Assembly (NCBI GenBank): GCA_031431235.1
Contig: JANPDA010000519.1
Coordinates: 1-14,466 of the forward strand
DNA: 14,466 bases
Source of the DNA: JANNSW01 sp031431235
Lineage (GTDB): Bacteria > Pseudomonadota > Alphaproteobacteria > Rhizobiales > Hyphomicrobiaceae
Direction: 5' to 3'
The position numbers and the translations under genes were made by a program. Position 1 is the first letter of the stretch; each line of letters begins with the position of its first letter. The notes beneath the pieces were generated by a model. The model was given only the letters and a program-made list of their open reading frames with translations. It had not been told where the DNA came from and made no database searches. Below, piece after piece: positions 13,978 to 14,466 of the stretch.

Positions 13978-14466
13978 ATGCATCCCGCCTATTCCGTCAT
14001 CCTCTTCACGACTGCCTCGGGCGCCGGCTACGGGCTGCTGGTGCTGCTCGGGCTCGGCGGCGCCTTCGGCTCGATCGCGCCGGAGCGCTGGCTCGGATTT
14101 GCTGGCTACGGACTCGCCTTTGCGCTGGTGACGGTCGGGCTATTGTCATCGACCTTCCATCTGGGACGGCCAGAGCGGGCGTGGCGGGCGTTCTCGCAGT
14201 GGCGCTCGTCCTGGCTCAGCCGCGAGGGTGTAGCGGCGGTCGCGACCTATCCGGCGGCGGGGCTCGCGGCGATCGGCTGGGTCTTCCTCGAGCGTGCCGA
14301 CGGAGTTTTTGCGGCAGCCGGCGTGCTCGGCGCCGCGCTCGCGTTCGTGACCCTCTACTGCACCGGACAGATCTATCAGAGCCTGAAGACCATTCCGCAA
14401 TGGCATGACGCGCTGACGACGCCGGTCTACCTCTCGCTCGGACTTGCGACTGGTGCGCTGATCCTG
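13978..14466 (+). CDS. soeC: SoeC, NrfD/DmsC-like membrane anchor (3' end cut by window)
   Basis: The first 163 codons of a DmsC/NrfD-type integral membrane subunit run in frame to the window end. It would anchor SoeAB to the inner membrane and hand electrons to quinone. The protein starts MHPAYSVILFTTASGAGYG and carries the family-like patch FHLGRPERAWRAFSQWRSSWLSREG (60-84), then CTGQIYQSLKTIPQWHDALTTPVYL (128-152). Hydrophobic segments lie at about 6-31, 40-58, 84-104, 111-127 and 148-163. Full SoeC proteins have roughly 300 residues, so about half is missing. ATG 13978 is preferred because conserved sequence begins immediately. No Shine-Dalgarno precedes it; the upstream bases are the pyrimidine-rich right arm of the inverted repeat. 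It is the fourth gene of the soe operon. Confidence 0.88.
   Translation, partial: MHPAYSVILFTTASGAGYGLLVLLGLGGAFGSIAPERWLGFAGYGLAFALVTVGLLSSTFHLGRPERAWRAFSQWRSSWLSREGVAAVATYPAAGLAAIGWVFLERADGVFAAAGVLGAALAFVTLYCTGQIYQSLKTIPQWHDALTTPVYLSLGLATGALIL

Overview
The window is high-GC DNA from a proteobacterium, most likely an alphaproteobacterium. The signs are G/C-ending codons, long spurious ORFs opposite real genes, a five-gene branched-chain amino acid type (Liv) ABC transporter, and a cytoplasmic sulfite dehydrogenase of the SoeABC type. Nothing in the sequence fixes the genus. I see no rRNA, tRNA, CRISPR array, transposase or phage gene.

Layout. Positions 9-342 hold two tandem 164-bp repeats, each built of two long hairpins bounded by CTAG. 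A RidA-family (YjgF/UK114) gene follows at 361-843. After a 241-bp non-coding stretch with a possible promoter comes a complete Liv cassette on the + strand: periplasmic binding protein (1085-2335), LivH (2519-3625), LivM with an unusually long extra N-terminal membrane domain (3725-5455), LivG (5452-6306) and LivF (6333-7055). The first gap inside the cassette (2336-2518) carries two stem-loops that may reduce permease expression relative to the binding protein. Next come an EamA/DMT-type exporter (7211-8071) and a protein made of two tandem DUF861-type cupin domains (8128-8856).

On the - strand, convergent with the cupin gene, lies a VapBC-type toxin-antitoxin pair (vapB 9279-9533, vapC 8873-9301; the reading frames overlap by 23 nt). 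Divergent from it, after 169 bp, starts an operon on the + strand: soeA (molybdopterin subunit, 9703-12561), a PrxQ/BCP-like peroxiredoxin (12561-13133), soeB (four [4Fe-4S] clusters, 13130-13915) and soeC (membrane anchor, 13978 to the window end, truncated). The first three genes overlap and are probably translationally coupled. The soeB/soeC junction has been invaded by a GGGGACAGG-type inverted repeat that encodes the last residues of SoeB and leaves soeC without a visible Shine-Dalgarno sequence.

How the genes work together. The Liv cassette would import an amino acid or a similar small polar solute. RidA would clear reactive enamine/imine intermediates of amino acid breakdown, so it is a plausible but unproven partner. 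SoeABC would oxidise cytoplasmic sulfite to sulfate and pass electrons to the quinone pool. The peroxiredoxin locked between its subunits suggests peroxide or thiol protection coupled to sulfite oxidation. That arrangement is the most interesting point in the window.
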